Assembly: GCA_020629715.1 (NCBI GenBank)
Contig: JAHDCU010000005.1
Span: 186,001 to 250,000, forward strand
Length of the DNA: 64,000 nucleotides
Origin: Saprospiraceae bacterium
GTDB taxonomy: Bacteria > Bacteroidota > Bacteroidia > Chitinophagales > Saprospiraceae
Direction of reading: 5' to 3'
Shown here piece by piece: positions 53,790-62,749 of the stretch. Positions within the stretch are counted from its first letter, which is position 1. The number at the start of each line of letters is the position of its first letter. The position numbers and the translations under genes are program-made. Below the pieces are notes generated by a model that worked only from the letters and a program-made list of their open reading frames with translations, was not told the DNA's origin and made no database searches.

Positions 53790-56207
53790 ATGAAAAGAAA
53801 TTTTACTCGTTTAACATCTGCATTTATGATGACGGTGATGGTTTGTTTTTCACTGATGGCTCAGGAAAGAAATACCATGACAATTACAGCACCAATTTCT
53901 GTTGCTGGTGATTATGAGGTCAGAGCAGCGGCGTTTGGAGATCTTACAACAACAGTTGCTGGAGGTACATTAGTACTTGCAGATGATGGAGACGCTACCG
54001 AAGGTACTCTTACTGATGCATGTCAACCACTAGTAAATGATTTGACAGGATTTGTTGGATTGATTGATCGTGGTACTTGTGCCTTTGTTGATAAATGTAG
54101 AAATGCTCAAACTGCAGGTGCAGTTGCAGTTTTAGTTTGTAATGATGCTCCTGAGTCTGATCCTGATAGAGGAGGATTGATCACTATGGCGGATTCAGAT
54201 CCTCCAGCAAATGATATCACTATACCTTGTCTTTTTGCAACATTGGAAACCTGTAATATATTCAGAGCAGAAGTTGCTAATGGTGTTGATGTAACATTTA
54301 GCTACGTACAGCCAGAGTGTGGTGATTTCGGTTACCCTGCTTCAGCAGTTTGGGGAACAGAAAATGGTGAAGGTAACTTTGATGGAGGTCTAAATGGTTG
54401 GACAACTGATACAAACAATGGATGGATTTGGGATGCAGAAGGTAGAATTGATAGAGGCCAGTTTAACTCTACACAACCTTTTATCGTGTCTCCGTCAGTT
54501 TGTAATGGAGCCGTTGTTTTTGATTCTGATTTCTTAGATAATGGAGGTGGTGGACCTTTCGGATCTGGAGACTGTCCGAATAGTGATGCGAATGGCTCTT
54601 TTGTGCAGTTTTGTGAGGGATCTATGATTTCTCCGGTGATTGATCTCAGTGGAGTAAATAGTCAAGGTTTTATTATTCAATGGAATCAAGCTTTGAGACA
54701 ATTCAATAGTGAGTATGACTTATTATTGAGTAGAGATGGAGGTAGCACATGGGCTGATACCATTAATATCAATACTGAATTTGTAACTAATAGTGCTCAC
54801 TTTACGGATAATGTACAAAGAATCCCAGTATGTGGATTTGATGGCGAGTCTCAGTTTAGAATGAGATTTGTATACAGAGGTAACTATTATTACTGGGCAA
54901 TTGATGATGTACTCATTTTAAATGAAGGATTCTCTGATCCAGCTACTGTTCCTAACTTTGTATCCGTAGCTACTAACTTTAAGACACCTGCTTCTCAGGT
55001 AGAACCACTTGCGTTCTTGAGTAGTATTGTAAACAATGGTAACCAAGATGCTGCGAATACCGACGTAACTATCGATATATTAAATAATTCAACGTTATCC
55101 ACAGAATATTCTGGTTCTGAGACTTTTGGTACCTTAGACGGATGTGGTAGACAAGATAATATTGTATTCATGGATACATACGCTCCGACACCAGGAACGG
55201 TAACTGGAAACGACGTAGTCTACACGGGTACATATTCTGTAGCATCAGATGCGAATGCTGATTTAACAAATGATGAGCAAACTTTCGAGTTTAGATATAC
55301 AGAAAACTTATTTTCTAAAGTAAGAACTGAAGCTGAAGTAGGAGAAGCTTACCTTGCTGCTATTGCTCCTACGGATGGAACAGAGTACTTCTCATTAGGT
55401 AATCACTATCATGTAGTCAACGGTACTGGACTTGCAGCTAAAACATTAACAGTTGGTATTGGAAATGATGTAGCTACGGATATGTTGAGTGGTTTTGTAA
55501 CTGCACAGATATATAGATGGATTGATCTTGATGATGATGGAGCTGTGGGTACTACTGAGAGAATTCTCTTAGGAGAAGGTCAAGAAGTAATTTTTGACGG
55601 TTCTACTGGTACAAGAAGTATTACTATACCTCTTACTTCTACCCAAGGATTAGAGGATGTGGTTTTGGAGGATAATACTGACTACGTAGTAATGGTACAT
55701 ACTGGACCTATCTCTACAGGGGGTGAACAATGGAGATTACTAGCCGCTGAAGCAGCAGATGAGTATAATTACTTCGAAATGAATGTCGCTACAACGGCAG
55801 CAGGTTTCCCTAGACATGGTTCATTCTTTGCTAACGGTTCAGCTGGTACACAAGATGATATAGATGAGAGAACGTTTGGTCCTCTATTTGGATTTAGTAC
55901 ATATGCTGATTTGGAAATTGGTCCTTCTGTGACTTCTACAGAAGACTTAAATAGAAATATAAATATATCAGTATTCCCTAATCCAGCAGATGAGTTTGTT
56001 TACTTTGCAGTAGAGTTAATCGATGCTTCAGATGTACAAATTGACCTTGTAAACCTCGAAGGTAAGCTTGTGAAAACTCAAAAGTATAACTCTATACTCA
56101 GTGATAGACTTAGCATGAATGTAAGTGATATTCCTAATGGAGTATACATGGCTAACATCAGAACTGAGGAAGGATTTACCTCGAAAAGAATTGTAGTTCA
56201 GAACTAA
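53790..56207 (+). CDS. Large T9SS surface protein with PA domain
   Basis: An 805-residue exported protein. The signal peptide follows the ATG at 53790 (MKRNFTRLTSAFMMTVMVCF); a TTG 6 codons earlier is less likely. Residues about 70-170 form a protease-associated (PA) domain (GFVGLIDRGTCAFVDKCRNAQ, AGAVAVLVCND). A jelly-roll-like domain follows (FDGGLNGWTTDTNNGWIWD ... YYWAIDDVLILNEG, about 200-390), then CARDB/Ig-like beta modules. The end is a type A sorting domain (ISVFPNPADEFVYFAVELI ... VSDIPNGVYMANI). There is no peptidase catalytic domain, so it is probably a surface or matrix protein rather than an enzyme. A promoter and a strong terminator enclose it as a single-gene unit. Confidence 0.82.
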   Translation: MKRNFTRLTSAFMMTVMVCFSLMAQERNTMTITAPISVAGDYEVRAAAFGDLTTTVAGGTLVLADDGDATEGTLTDACQPLVNDLTGFVGLIDRGTCAFVDKCRNAQTAGAVAVLVCNDAPESDPDRGGLITMADSDPPANDITIPCLFATLETCNIFRAEVANGVDVTFSYVQPECGDFGYPASAVWGTENGEGNFDGGLNGWTTDTNNGWIWDAEGRIDRGQFNSTQPFIVSPSVCNGAVVFDSDFLDNGGGGPFGSGDCPNSDANGSFVQFCEGSMISPVIDLSGVNSQGFIIQWNQALRQFNSEYDLLLSRDGGSTWADTININTEFVTNSAHFTDNVQRIPVCGFDGESQFRMRFVYRGNYYYWAIDDVLILNEGFSDPATVPNFVSVATNFKTPASQVEPLAFLSSIVNNGNQDAANTDVTIDILNNSTLSTEYSGSETFGTLDGCGRQDNIVFMDTYAPTPGTVTGNDVVYTGTYSVASDANADLTNDEQTFEFRYTENLFSKVRTEAEVGEAYLAAIAPTDGTEYFSLGNHYHVVNGTGLAAKTLTVGIGNDVATDMLSGFVTAQIYRWIDLDDDGAVGTTERILLGEGQEVIFDGSTGTRSITIPLTSTQGLEDVVLEDNTDYVVMVHTGPISTGGEQWRLLAAEAADEYNYFEMNVATTAAGFPRHGSFFANGSAGTQDDIDERTFGPLFGFSTYADLEIGPSVTSTEDLNRNINISVFPNPADEFVYFAVELIDASDVQIDLVNLEGKLVKTQKYNSILSDRLSMNVSDIPNGVYMANIRTEEGFTSKRIVVQN

Positions 56208-56230
56208 TTTAGATCTGAATAAAATTAATA

Positions 56231-56261
56231 AAGCCTCGAAGTTTTGCTTCGGGGCTTTTTT
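56231..56261 (+). terminator. Rho-independent terminator of the PA-domain protein gene
   Basis: An 11-bp stem (AAGCCTCGAAG at 56231-56241 with CTTCGGGGCTT at 56247-56257, one G-U pair), 5-base loop and a T run to 56261. It lies between two convergent genes. Confidence 0.92.
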
Positions 56262-56266
56262 ATTCT

Positions 56267-56623
56267 CTAGAATTGGTTTGTCCTCAACATAACTAAGGTA
56301 CATGCGTTTAAAACTTCACTACCATTTTCCTTAAACGCTTTTGCCAGTTCAGCACTTTCTGTACCCGGATTGAATATTACTCGTTTTGCCTCTAGACCTA
56401 TTAAATAATCTTGATGTTCTAGAAGAGCAGTAGGATTCATGTATAGGGTGAGTGTATCTATCTGATCTACTTTTGGATGTCCAGCTAGAATGGGATGATC
56501 GTTGGCATGACCTTCTCTTCGACCTACTTGTACTATTTCATGACCATACTGTAATAGCATTTCAGAAGCTTTATATGAATACCGTTCTGGATTAGTAGAT
56601 GAACCAAAAATTAAGACTTTCAT
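56267..56623 (-). CDS. CoA-binding (YccU-like) protein
   Basis: A 118-residue Rossmann-fold protein of the CoA_binding_2/YccU family. VLIFGSSTNPERYSYKASEMLLQYGHEIVQVG is the expected N-terminus, HPKVDQIDTLTLYMNP the middle, and KRVIFNPGTESAEL plus GSEVLNACTLVML the end; the usual W/QPG motif reads FNPGTES. The biological role of the family is poorly known, and CoA or nucleotide binding is inferred. It is a single gene, convergent with the surface protein gene. Confidence 0.9.
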   Translation of the reverse strand: MKVLIFGSSTNPERYSYKASEMLLQYGHEIVQVGRREGHANDHPILAGHPKVDQIDTLTLYMNPTALLEHQDYLIGLEAKRVIFNPGTESAELAKAFKENGSEVLNACTLVMLRTNQF

Positions 56624-56861
56624 GGATTAGCTGTTTTATCTGATGGATATATTTGACATCTGTTTATCATCAAGTATAACTCAAAATGTCAAATTAAGAT
56701 GATTTCAAGTGATTCTTTAGTAGAGTTTTGAGTATTAAATTGTGCTATAAAAGATAATTCTACCGTTAAAGAGCATATTTAGTACTGAAGTAAGTACTTT
56801 TAGAATAGAATCAGCAGTATAGATGGTATAGATGCTGTTACTTTTTAAAACCTGACTTTAC

Positions 56862-57641
56862 ATGTTTCGTAGGATAATAGTTTTTCTTTTGCTTACCCTT
56901 CTTACTCAATTTGGTGGAGTGGTATATCTCATCAATGGATATTTATTCAAGAAATGGAATTTTTTGAATAAGCTGTTTTCATTTGCCATGTTGTATACGC
57001 TAGCATTGTTTATTGTAGTGCCGTTGTTAGCTAAACTAGTAGATAGGGTTCCGCTGCCAGCACATAATTCTGAATATATAGGTCCTGCCAATTACATGAC
57101 CATAGCACTCGGTAGAAATTACGTAAAATCAGATTTATATCAAGCAATCATCAATGCTGCAGTGAAGTTTGGAGATAAGCACCCTGATGCCAAGATTACC
57201 TATCTTGACGCAGGCTTTGCTTTGTCAAAGTATATTCCGATGTATCCTCATAAGTCTCATAATACAGGAAAGAGCCTAGATTTAGGTTTTATTTATAAAA
57301 ATGCTGAAGGAGATGTCATGAAAGGAAGTCCATCTTGGACTGGATATGGTATTTTTACAAAAGAAAAATTAACCAAGCGTCAGAAAAAGTGCCTAGAAGA
57401 AAATAGTCTTTATGATTTCACTAAATACTTTGGTTTAGGTATCGGTAAAGGAGAATACAAGCTTGAAGGAAGGTTAACCCAAGACTTGATCAAGACTATC
57501 CATAGAGAAGCGAAGATTAAGCAGATATTTATCGAACCCTACTTGAAAGCATCCCTTGGACTTTCTAGGTTTGGAAAAATTAAATTTCATGGATGTGACG
57601 CAGTTAGACACGATGATCATTTCCATATCGAGATAGAATAA
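56862..57641 (+). CDS. Membrane-anchored MepA/LAS-type metallopeptidase
   Basis: A 259-residue protein with two N-terminal hydrophobic segments (about 5-25 and 40-58), then a catalytic part with the LAS-superfamily signature. His133 and Asp140 lie in SHNTGKSLDLGF (HxxxxxxD), and His253 and His255 in RHDDHFHIEIE, as in penicillin-insensitive murein endopeptidase MepA and D,D/L,D-peptidases. It probably cuts peptidoglycan crosslinks from the periplasmic side of the membrane. Length and the double membrane segment differ from soluble periplasmic MepA. No operon partner is adjacent. Confidence 0.78.
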   Translation: MFRRIIVFLLLTLLTQFGGVVYLINGYLFKKWNFLNKLFSFAMLYTLALFIVVPLLAKLVDRVPLPAHNSEYIGPANYMTIALGRNYVKSDLYQAIINAAVKFGDKHPDAKITYLDAGFALSKYIPMYPHKSHNTGKSLDLGFIYKNAEGDVMKGSPSWTGYGIFTKEKLTKRQKKCLEENSLYDFTKYFGLGIGKGEYKLEGRLTQDLIKTIHREAKIKQIFIEPYLKASLGLSRFGKIKFHGCDAVRHDDHFHIEIE

Positions 57642-57766
57642 GATTACGAATAGTAGATTTCTTTAATATCTCAATACATTCACTAACTTTATCATGTAAT
57701 TTATACTATGCGCGATTTTGGTATCGTTCATCACTCATAAAATCAAAACCATAAAATCACAGATTT

Positions 57767-58447
57767 ATGATGTCATTGAGTTTCTTTTTATTTCAAACGG
57801 CCGATAACTCCGAAGCAGTTCAAGAAAATATTTTAGATCTAATCACCAAAGGTGGTCCACTTGGTATTGGTATCATCGTAATATTAATCGTTCTCTCCAT
57901 ACTAGCGGTTTATATTTTTGCTGAACGTTGGATGACCATCAAAACTGCGGGAAAGATAGACGATAGCTTTATGAATAATATTAAAGCTGCTGTAGTCGCG
58001 GGAAATATTGAAGGTGCCAAGACACTTTGTAAATCAACAGACACTCCTGTAGCTAGAATGGTAGAAAAAGGGATCATGAGAGTAGGGAAGCCGCTAAAAG
58101 ACATAGAAGCAGCAATTGAAAACGTTGGGAATCTTGAAATTTTCAAATTAGAAAAACATTTGTCTTCACTAGCAAGTATTGCAGGGGCAGCACCGATGAT
58201 TGGATTTTTTGGTACTGTAACGGGTATGATTGCTGCCTTTTATACCATGGCTAACAGTAACAGTGTAGGGCCTAAAGAGCTTGCAGACGGTATATATACG
58301 GCGTTGATCACGACTGCATTTGGTCTATTTGTTGGTATTTTTGCTTTTGTAGCATATAACATTCTTGTTGCTAAGGTTGATAAAGTAGTATTCGAAATGG
58401 AAAGAATAACTACAGAATTTATGGATCTTTTGCAGGAGCCCCAATAG
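57767..58447 (+). CDS. exbB: MotA/TolQ/ExbB proton-channel protein
   Basis: Inner-membrane proton-channel subunit that energises TonB or Tol systems. Three transmembrane helices are seen: about 30-52 (GIGIIVILIVLSILAVYIFAE), about 135-160 (IAGAAPMIGFFGTVTGMIAAF) and about 175-205. GTVTGMIAAF is the MotA/TolQ/ExbB signature. At 226 residues it is the short bacterial type. Gene order exbB-exbD-exbD-tonB with 15, 8 and 72 base gaps supports the TonB assignment over TolQ; both remain possible. Confidence 0.9.
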   Translation: MMSLSFFLFQTADNSEAVQENILDLITKGGPLGIGIIVILIVLSILAVYIFAERWMTIKTAGKIDDSFMNNIKAAVVAGNIEGAKTLCKSTDTPVARMVEKGIMRVGKPLKDIEAAIENVGNLEIFKLEKHLSSLASIAGAAPMIGFFGTVTGMIAAFYTMANSNSVGPKELADGIYTALITTAFGLFVGIFAFVAYNILVAKVDKVVFEMERITTEFMDLLQEPQ

Positions 58448-58462
58448 CAGAATACTAGTTAT

Positions 58463-58858
58463 ATGGCGATTAAAAAACGAAATAAAGTAAGTGCAGAATT
58501 TAGCATGTCATCATTGACTGACATTATATTTTTGTTGTTGATCTTCTTTATGCTCACTTCTTCTGCTGTTCAAGTCAATGTAGAATTACCCGAGTCAGAT
58601 TCTGAAACGGTAGCTCCTACTGATATGGCTGTTATGATCAAGAAAAACGGAGAAGTTACATTCAATAGTCAAAAGGTGTCTCTCAAAAATCTTGAAAAAA
58701 GGATTGCATTTGAGGTAAGATATTCGGAAAATAAGCAAAATGCAACCGTTACGATTATATCTGAGGTCGGTGTCCCTTGGAGCAAAGTAAAGGAAGTAAT
58801 GAGCGTTGCGGCGAGACTCAAGCTTAAGGCGATCATTGCCACCCAAGCACGTAAATAG
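58463..58858 (+). CDS. ExbD/TolR biopolymer transport protein (first copy)
   Basis: Single-pass protein with the critical Asp in its N-terminal helix: FSMSSLTDIIFLLLIFFMLTSSAV (helix about 17-38). The periplasmic domain (about 45-131) binds TonB/TolA-like partners or the cell wall. It is 131 residues, lies 15 bases after ExbB and is paralogous to the next gene, sharing nearly identical first 40 residues (SAEFSMSSLTDIIFLLLIFF). Confidence 0.93.
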   Translation: MAIKKRNKVSAEFSMSSLTDIIFLLLIFFMLTSSAVQVNVELPESDSETVAPTDMAVMIKKNGEVTFNSQKVSLKNLEKRIAFEVRYSENKQNATVTIISEVGVPWSKVKEVMSVAARLKLKAIIATQARK

Positions 58859-58866
58859 AATTGATC

Positions 58867-59268
58867 ATGGGACTAAAAAAAAGAAGTAAAGTAAGTGCAG
58901 AGTTCAGTATGTCATCCTTGACAGACATTATTTTTCTATTGTTGATCTTTTTTATGTTGACATCATCAATAGTCACTCCCAATGCGCTTAATCTCAAGTT
59001 GCCAGGTAAAAGTAAAGCACCATCGACACCGTCTAATGTAGTTCCCCTTGCTGTCTCCATAGATGCAAGAGGTGTATTTTACATTAATGGATCCCAAACT
59101 AGTTATAGTAAATTGAGTTCGAGAATTCAATCTGAAAAGAAAAAACGAAAAAACAAAGCTACGGTGACCATCAAGCCAAATGGTAAGGCTCCTTCTGAAA
59201 AAGTCGTCCAAGTGATGGATTTATGCTTTCAATATGGTGTTGCGTCAGTGATGTCGGAATCAAGATAA
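58867..59268 (+). CDS. ExbD/TolR biopolymer transport protein (second copy)
   Basis: Second paralogue, 133 residues from the ATG at 58867 (a TTG two codons upstream is less likely). It keeps the Asp-containing helix (SSLTDIIFLLLIFFMLTSS), but its periplasmic domain (NALNLKLPGKSKAP, KATVTIKPNGKAPSEKVVQV) differs from copy one. Two non-identical ExbD proteins likely form a heteromeric complex with ExbB, as in other Bacteroidota. Confidence 0.93.
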   Translation: MGLKKRSKVSAEFSMSSLTDIIFLLLIFFMLTSSIVTPNALNLKLPGKSKAPSTPSNVVPLAVSIDARGVFYINGSQTSYSKLSSRIQSEKKKRKNKATVTIKPNGKAPSEKVVQVMDLCFQYGVASVMSESR

Positions 59269-59340
59269 TACTTTATATTAATAACTATTGCTATATATAA
59301 CTTGATTAATTTCAGGTAATTACTGACCTTTGCTTAGCAT

Positions 59341-60216
59341 ATGGATATATTGGTATTAGATAACGAAAAGAAAAAGAAAAGTATGACGTGGAGTATTATA
59401 CTTCATTTACTAGTACTTCTTCTGTTTTTTTTGCCATACTTTGAGCATCAAGATCCGCCGCCAGAGATGTACGGTGTAGTAGTCAATTTCGGTAAAGAAG
59501 TCTTTGAAAAAAAAGCTGAATCTACTGAATCTCCAATAAAAGGAGATCCTAAAGCAGCTCCGCTTAGACAACAAACTAAGACCAAACCCCAAACTCAAGA
59601 CAAGAGTTCTCCAACAAAAACAACCATAAAGAAAGTAGAGAAGGCAATAGAAAATAAGTCCGAAATTGTTGAAGAAAAATCTATCGTAAAAGCTGCTTCA
59701 ATATCCTCCGAGAAAAATAGAGCTGCAGAAGCCGCTGCCAAAGAAGCTCAAAAGAAATCAGAGGCGGCGAAGCAGGCAAGAATGGAAGAAGCAAAGCGTC
59801 AAGAAGAGGCCAAAAAGTTTGAAGAGTCTAAAAATAAATTTGGAAGTTTATTTGGTAAATCAGACGGTAAAGTATCGGAATCTTCCAAAGGCAATCCAGA
59901 TGGTATTCCTGATCAAGAAAAACTTGTGGGCTTGGTGACAGGCGTTAACAACATTGAGGGAGGATTGAAAGGTAGGGGAGTATTATATGTACCTACCATC
60001 AAGGATAATAGCCAGAAAATAGGAAAGGTAGTGGTGAAAGTATGTGTCAATAATCGTGGAGATGTAATATCAAGTCAATTTACCCAACGAGGATCTACCA
60101 CTACCGATAGCGAACTAATCAATATAGCGGAGTCAGGCGCTAAAAAGTATAAATTTACACCGAGCAGTACTGATCGTCAATGTGGCAGTATTATGATAGA
60201 GTTTAAGGTGAAATAA
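59341..60216 (+). CDS. TonB-like energy transducer
   Basis: A 291-residue protein with a single N-terminal transmembrane helix (about 17-35, SIILHLLVLLLFFLPYF), a long charged linker rich in Lys, Glu and Ala with a helical coiled segment (about 115-165, RAAEAAAKEAQKKSEAAKQ), and a C-terminal domain (about 205-291, IGKVVVKVCVNNRGDVISSQF ... GAKKYKFTPSS) of the TonB family type. It transfers proton-motive energy from ExbB/ExbD to outer-membrane receptors. Unlike E. coli TonB the linker is not proline-dominated, resembling TolA-like forms. It ends 6 bases from the convergent lycopene cyclase gene stop. Confidence 0.85.
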   Translation: MDILVLDNEKKKKSMTWSIILHLLVLLLFFLPYFEHQDPPPEMYGVVVNFGKEVFEKKAESTESPIKGDPKAAPLRQQTKTKPQTQDKSSPTKTTIKKVEKAIENKSEIVEEKSIVKAASISSEKNRAAEAAAKEAQKKSEAAKQARMEEAKRQEEAKKFEESKNKFGSLFGKSDGKVSESSKGNPDGIPDQEKLVGLVTGVNNIEGGLKGRGVLYVPTIKDNSQKIGKVVVKVCVNNRGDVISSQFTQRGSTTTDSELINIAESGAKKYKFTPSSTDRQCGSIMIEFKVK

Positions 60217-60222
60217 GCTTGA

Positions 60223-61362
60223 TTATATTATTTCTTCCATCATTGCTTTAGTAAACGGAGCCCAAGGTGGAGCAGTGAATATCTTTATTTCTTGAGCAAG
60301 ATTGGTTTCTTCATTGAGAAAGGTCAACACATTCTCAACAGGCAATTTTCTGAATAAATCTGTAAATACTTTATCCCCTGCAACTTTCTTTGTTAAGAGC
60401 ACATTAAGCATGATTTGGTCATAGAAACTAAATCGATCCTTCTTAAAAAAAGAAGTAAGCTTATTTCCTGCCTTAAGAGAATCAACAATATGCTGACATT
60501 GTTTTTGAATCCTATAAAAGGCATATCCCGACGAGGCTTTTACTGCTCCCGATGGAGTACCGATATTGATAATCTTTGTACTATGCTTAGCATCATTTAT
60601 AAACTGTGAGGTCATTGGTATAACACCATATTCTCTTTCTTCTATGTCATATTCATCAGTATGGATATATTCTTTTATATAGTTGGCAATCAATTTGTCA
60701 TACTCTTGTTGAGTCATGAGATCATTGCTGAATATTGCGATCTCTACAAGTGCCTCGGTCTTGCTTCTAGGCAGTACATAAAAAAATCTGATATCATCTG
60801 CTTGATCAATCCTAAAGTCCATGAAAACAGCCTGATGGGGATCAAATTTATGTTCTTTAGTTTTGATAAACCATCCGCCAAAATGTTGATCTACATACCA
60901 AGGTTTACTTTTATCCAATGCCTTATTATGGAAATTTTTAAATACATGATCTCCTGTAAAAATACCATGGTCGGTATGGACAGTTACGTACTCAGATGAT
61001 TCTTCAATAGTTTTGACTCGGCCAGATATCCATTCAATATTACCGTGAGTACTTATTTTTTCTTTACAATGTTCATAAAAGTCAGAAGCCTTTATCATTT
61101 TATACTCGTACTCATCTAGCTGTAACTCTTTACTCATATATTGACTGTGAAATTCGAGTATTTTCCAACGCTTGCTGACTATAGAATCGAATATTCCTTG
61201 ATCTTTTTCCCAAAAACTCCATGTACGATCATTTTGGGTTTTTGCTTCAGGTTCTATGATAAGTATAGAGAGGTTTTTCAAAGAAGGATCACAAAGTCTG
61301 TAGGCTAGAGAAAGTCCAGCACAACCAGCTCCACAGATAATGATATCATAGCTTTTTTTCAT
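60223..61362 (-). CDS. crtY: Lycopene cyclase family protein (CrtY-type)
   Basis: FAD/NAD(P)-dependent cyclase that forms beta-ionone rings on lycopene, giving beta-carotene-type pigments. The dinucleotide loop is DIIICGAGCAGLSLAYRL at the N-terminus, followed by NDRTWSFWE, the family's second motif. FMDFRI, GVIPMTSQ and GTPSGAVKASSGYAFYRIQKQ are further CrtY-type features. At 379 residues it is the usual bacterial size. Other carotenoid genes are not in the window. It is divergent from folC. Confidence 0.92.
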   Translation of the reverse strand: MKKSYDIIICGAGCAGLSLAYRLCDPSLKNLSILIIEPEAKTQNDRTWSFWEKDQGIFDSIVSKRWKILEFHSQYMSKELQLDEYEYKMIKASDFYEHCKEKISTHGNIEWISGRVKTIEESSEYVTVHTDHGIFTGDHVFKNFHNKALDKSKPWYVDQHFGGWFIKTKEHKFDPHQAVFMDFRIDQADDIRFFYVLPRSKTEALVEIAIFSNDLMTQQEYDKLIANYIKEYIHTDEYDIEEREYGVIPMTSQFINDAKHSTKIINIGTPSGAVKASSGYAFYRIQKQCQHIVDSLKAGNKLTSFFKKDRFSFYDQIMLNVLLTKKVAGDKVFTDLFRKLPVENVLTFLNEETNLAQEIKIFTAPPWAPFTKAMMEEII

Positions 61363-61411
61363 GAGAAGATGAAGTTAAGCCTGAGTAGGATTATTTTCAT
61401 ATAATACCATG

Positions 61412-61419
61412 TATTTTTG
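61412..61419 (+). promoter_or_regulatory. -7 element (TATTTTTG) of folC
   Basis: TATTTTTG matches TAnnTTTG and lies 11 bases before the folC ATG (61431). No clear -33 box. Confidence 0.45.
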
Positions 61420-61430
61420 CATTTACAGTC

Positions 61431-62690
61431 ATGATGAAGAATTACAACGATACAGTTCAGTATATGTTTTCGCTTTTACCTATGTATCAGCGACAAGGAA
61501 GGTCAGCGTTTAAAAAGACTCTAGATAATATCTATGCTTTACTAGCGGATCTTGATAATCCTCATGAGAAAATGAGGTGTATACACGTGGCAGGTACTAA
61601 TGGAAAGGGCAGCACAAGCCATTTTCTAGCATCTATTTTACAAGAGCAAGGTCTCCGAGTAGGCTTATATACTTCTCCACATTATCAAGACTTTAGAGAA
61701 CGTATAAAGATTAATGGTGAATTCATCGGAAGGCAAGAGGTAGTGAACTTTATCGAAAAGATTGAGGAATCAATAAAAGCTATTCGTCCTTCTTTTTTTG
61801 AAATCACCGTGGCCTTAGCTTTTGATTATTTTGCCAAACAAAAGCCAGATATCGTAATCGTGGAAACGGGCTTAGGAGGGAGATTGGATTCTACCAATGT
61901 TGTGCATCCGATTTTAAGTATTATAACTAATATAGGTTGGGATCATCAAAATATGTTGGGTAATACACTGCCTCTCATCGCAGGAGAAAAAGCTGGAATT
62001 ATTAAAAACCAAGTTCCAGTCCTTATAGGTGAATATCAACAAGAGCTTATGTCTGTTTTTAGTTCTAAAGCTGCTTCAGTAAACTCCGATCTTAGGTATG
62101 CCCAAGAACTCATTAAATCAGATGATTCAAGTATTGAGTTTGAGAAAAGTATTAAATTGGATATTTCGGATCAGATTTCTTACCAAAAGAAAAACATCAA
62201 AACTGCTGTAGCTGCTGCAAAATTACTGTCAGCTAGTGACCTTTTAAAGATTGATTATAAGTCTATTGAAGCAGGGATAAGGAATGTTGTCAAGAATACG
62301 TATTTCATAGGTAGGTGGATGTCTTTATCTGACAGACGCATGATATTCGCGGATAGTGCTCATAATCAAGACGGTTTGAAAGCCTTATTTGATCATATTG
62401 CTACGTTAGATTTTGGCAAACTGCATGTCGTATGTGGTTTTGTAAATGATAAAAAGATAGATGATGTGATCACTTTTTTCCCACCTTCAGCTAAGTACTA
62501 TTTTGCAAAAGCAAATATCCCAAGAGGCTTAGACTGTATTACTCTAAAAAATCGTTTTTCAGAGTATGGTAGATCAGGTAAGTCATATATTTCTGTTCGA
62601 AAAGCGTTTGCAGCATCAAGGGCTACCGCAAAATCAAATGATTTAATATTAGTATGTGGATCCATATTTGTTGTTGCCGAGGTTTTATAA
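61431..62690 (+). CDS. folC: Folylpolyglutamate/dihydrofolate synthase
   Basis: Mur-ligase-type enzyme that adds glutamate to dihydropteroate or folate. HVAGTNGKGSTSHFLASIL is the ATP-binding P-loop, TSPHYQDFRERIKINGE the omega region, and ETGLGGRLDSTNVVHPILSIITNIGWDHQNMLG the magnesium and substrate-binding segment. The C-terminal domain has FADSAHNQDGL and HVVCGFVNDKKIDDVI. At 419 residues it is normal. Start ATGs at residues 1 and 2 are adjacent. ubiX follows after 59 bases. Confidence 0.95.
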   Translation: MMKNYNDTVQYMFSLLPMYQRQGRSAFKKTLDNIYALLADLDNPHEKMRCIHVAGTNGKGSTSHFLASILQEQGLRVGLYTSPHYQDFRERIKINGEFIGRQEVVNFIEKIEESIKAIRPSFFEITVALAFDYFAKQKPDIVIVETGLGGRLDSTNVVHPILSIITNIGWDHQNMLGNTLPLIAGEKAGIIKNQVPVLIGEYQQELMSVFSSKAASVNSDLRYAQELIKSDDSSIEFEKSIKLDISDQISYQKKNIKTAVAAAKLLSASDLLKIDYKSIEAGIRNVVKNTYFIGRWMSLSDRRMIFADSAHNQDGLKALFDHIATLDFGKLHVVCGFVNDKKIDDVITFFPPSAKYYFAKANIPRGLDCITLKNRFSEYGRSGKSYISVRKAFAASRATAKSNDLILVCGSIFVVAEVL

Positions 62691-62749
62691 TTCATGACCA
62701 TATTTGGATGCCAAGTCAACCTTTATTTGAATTTTAAAGTTTTATATGC

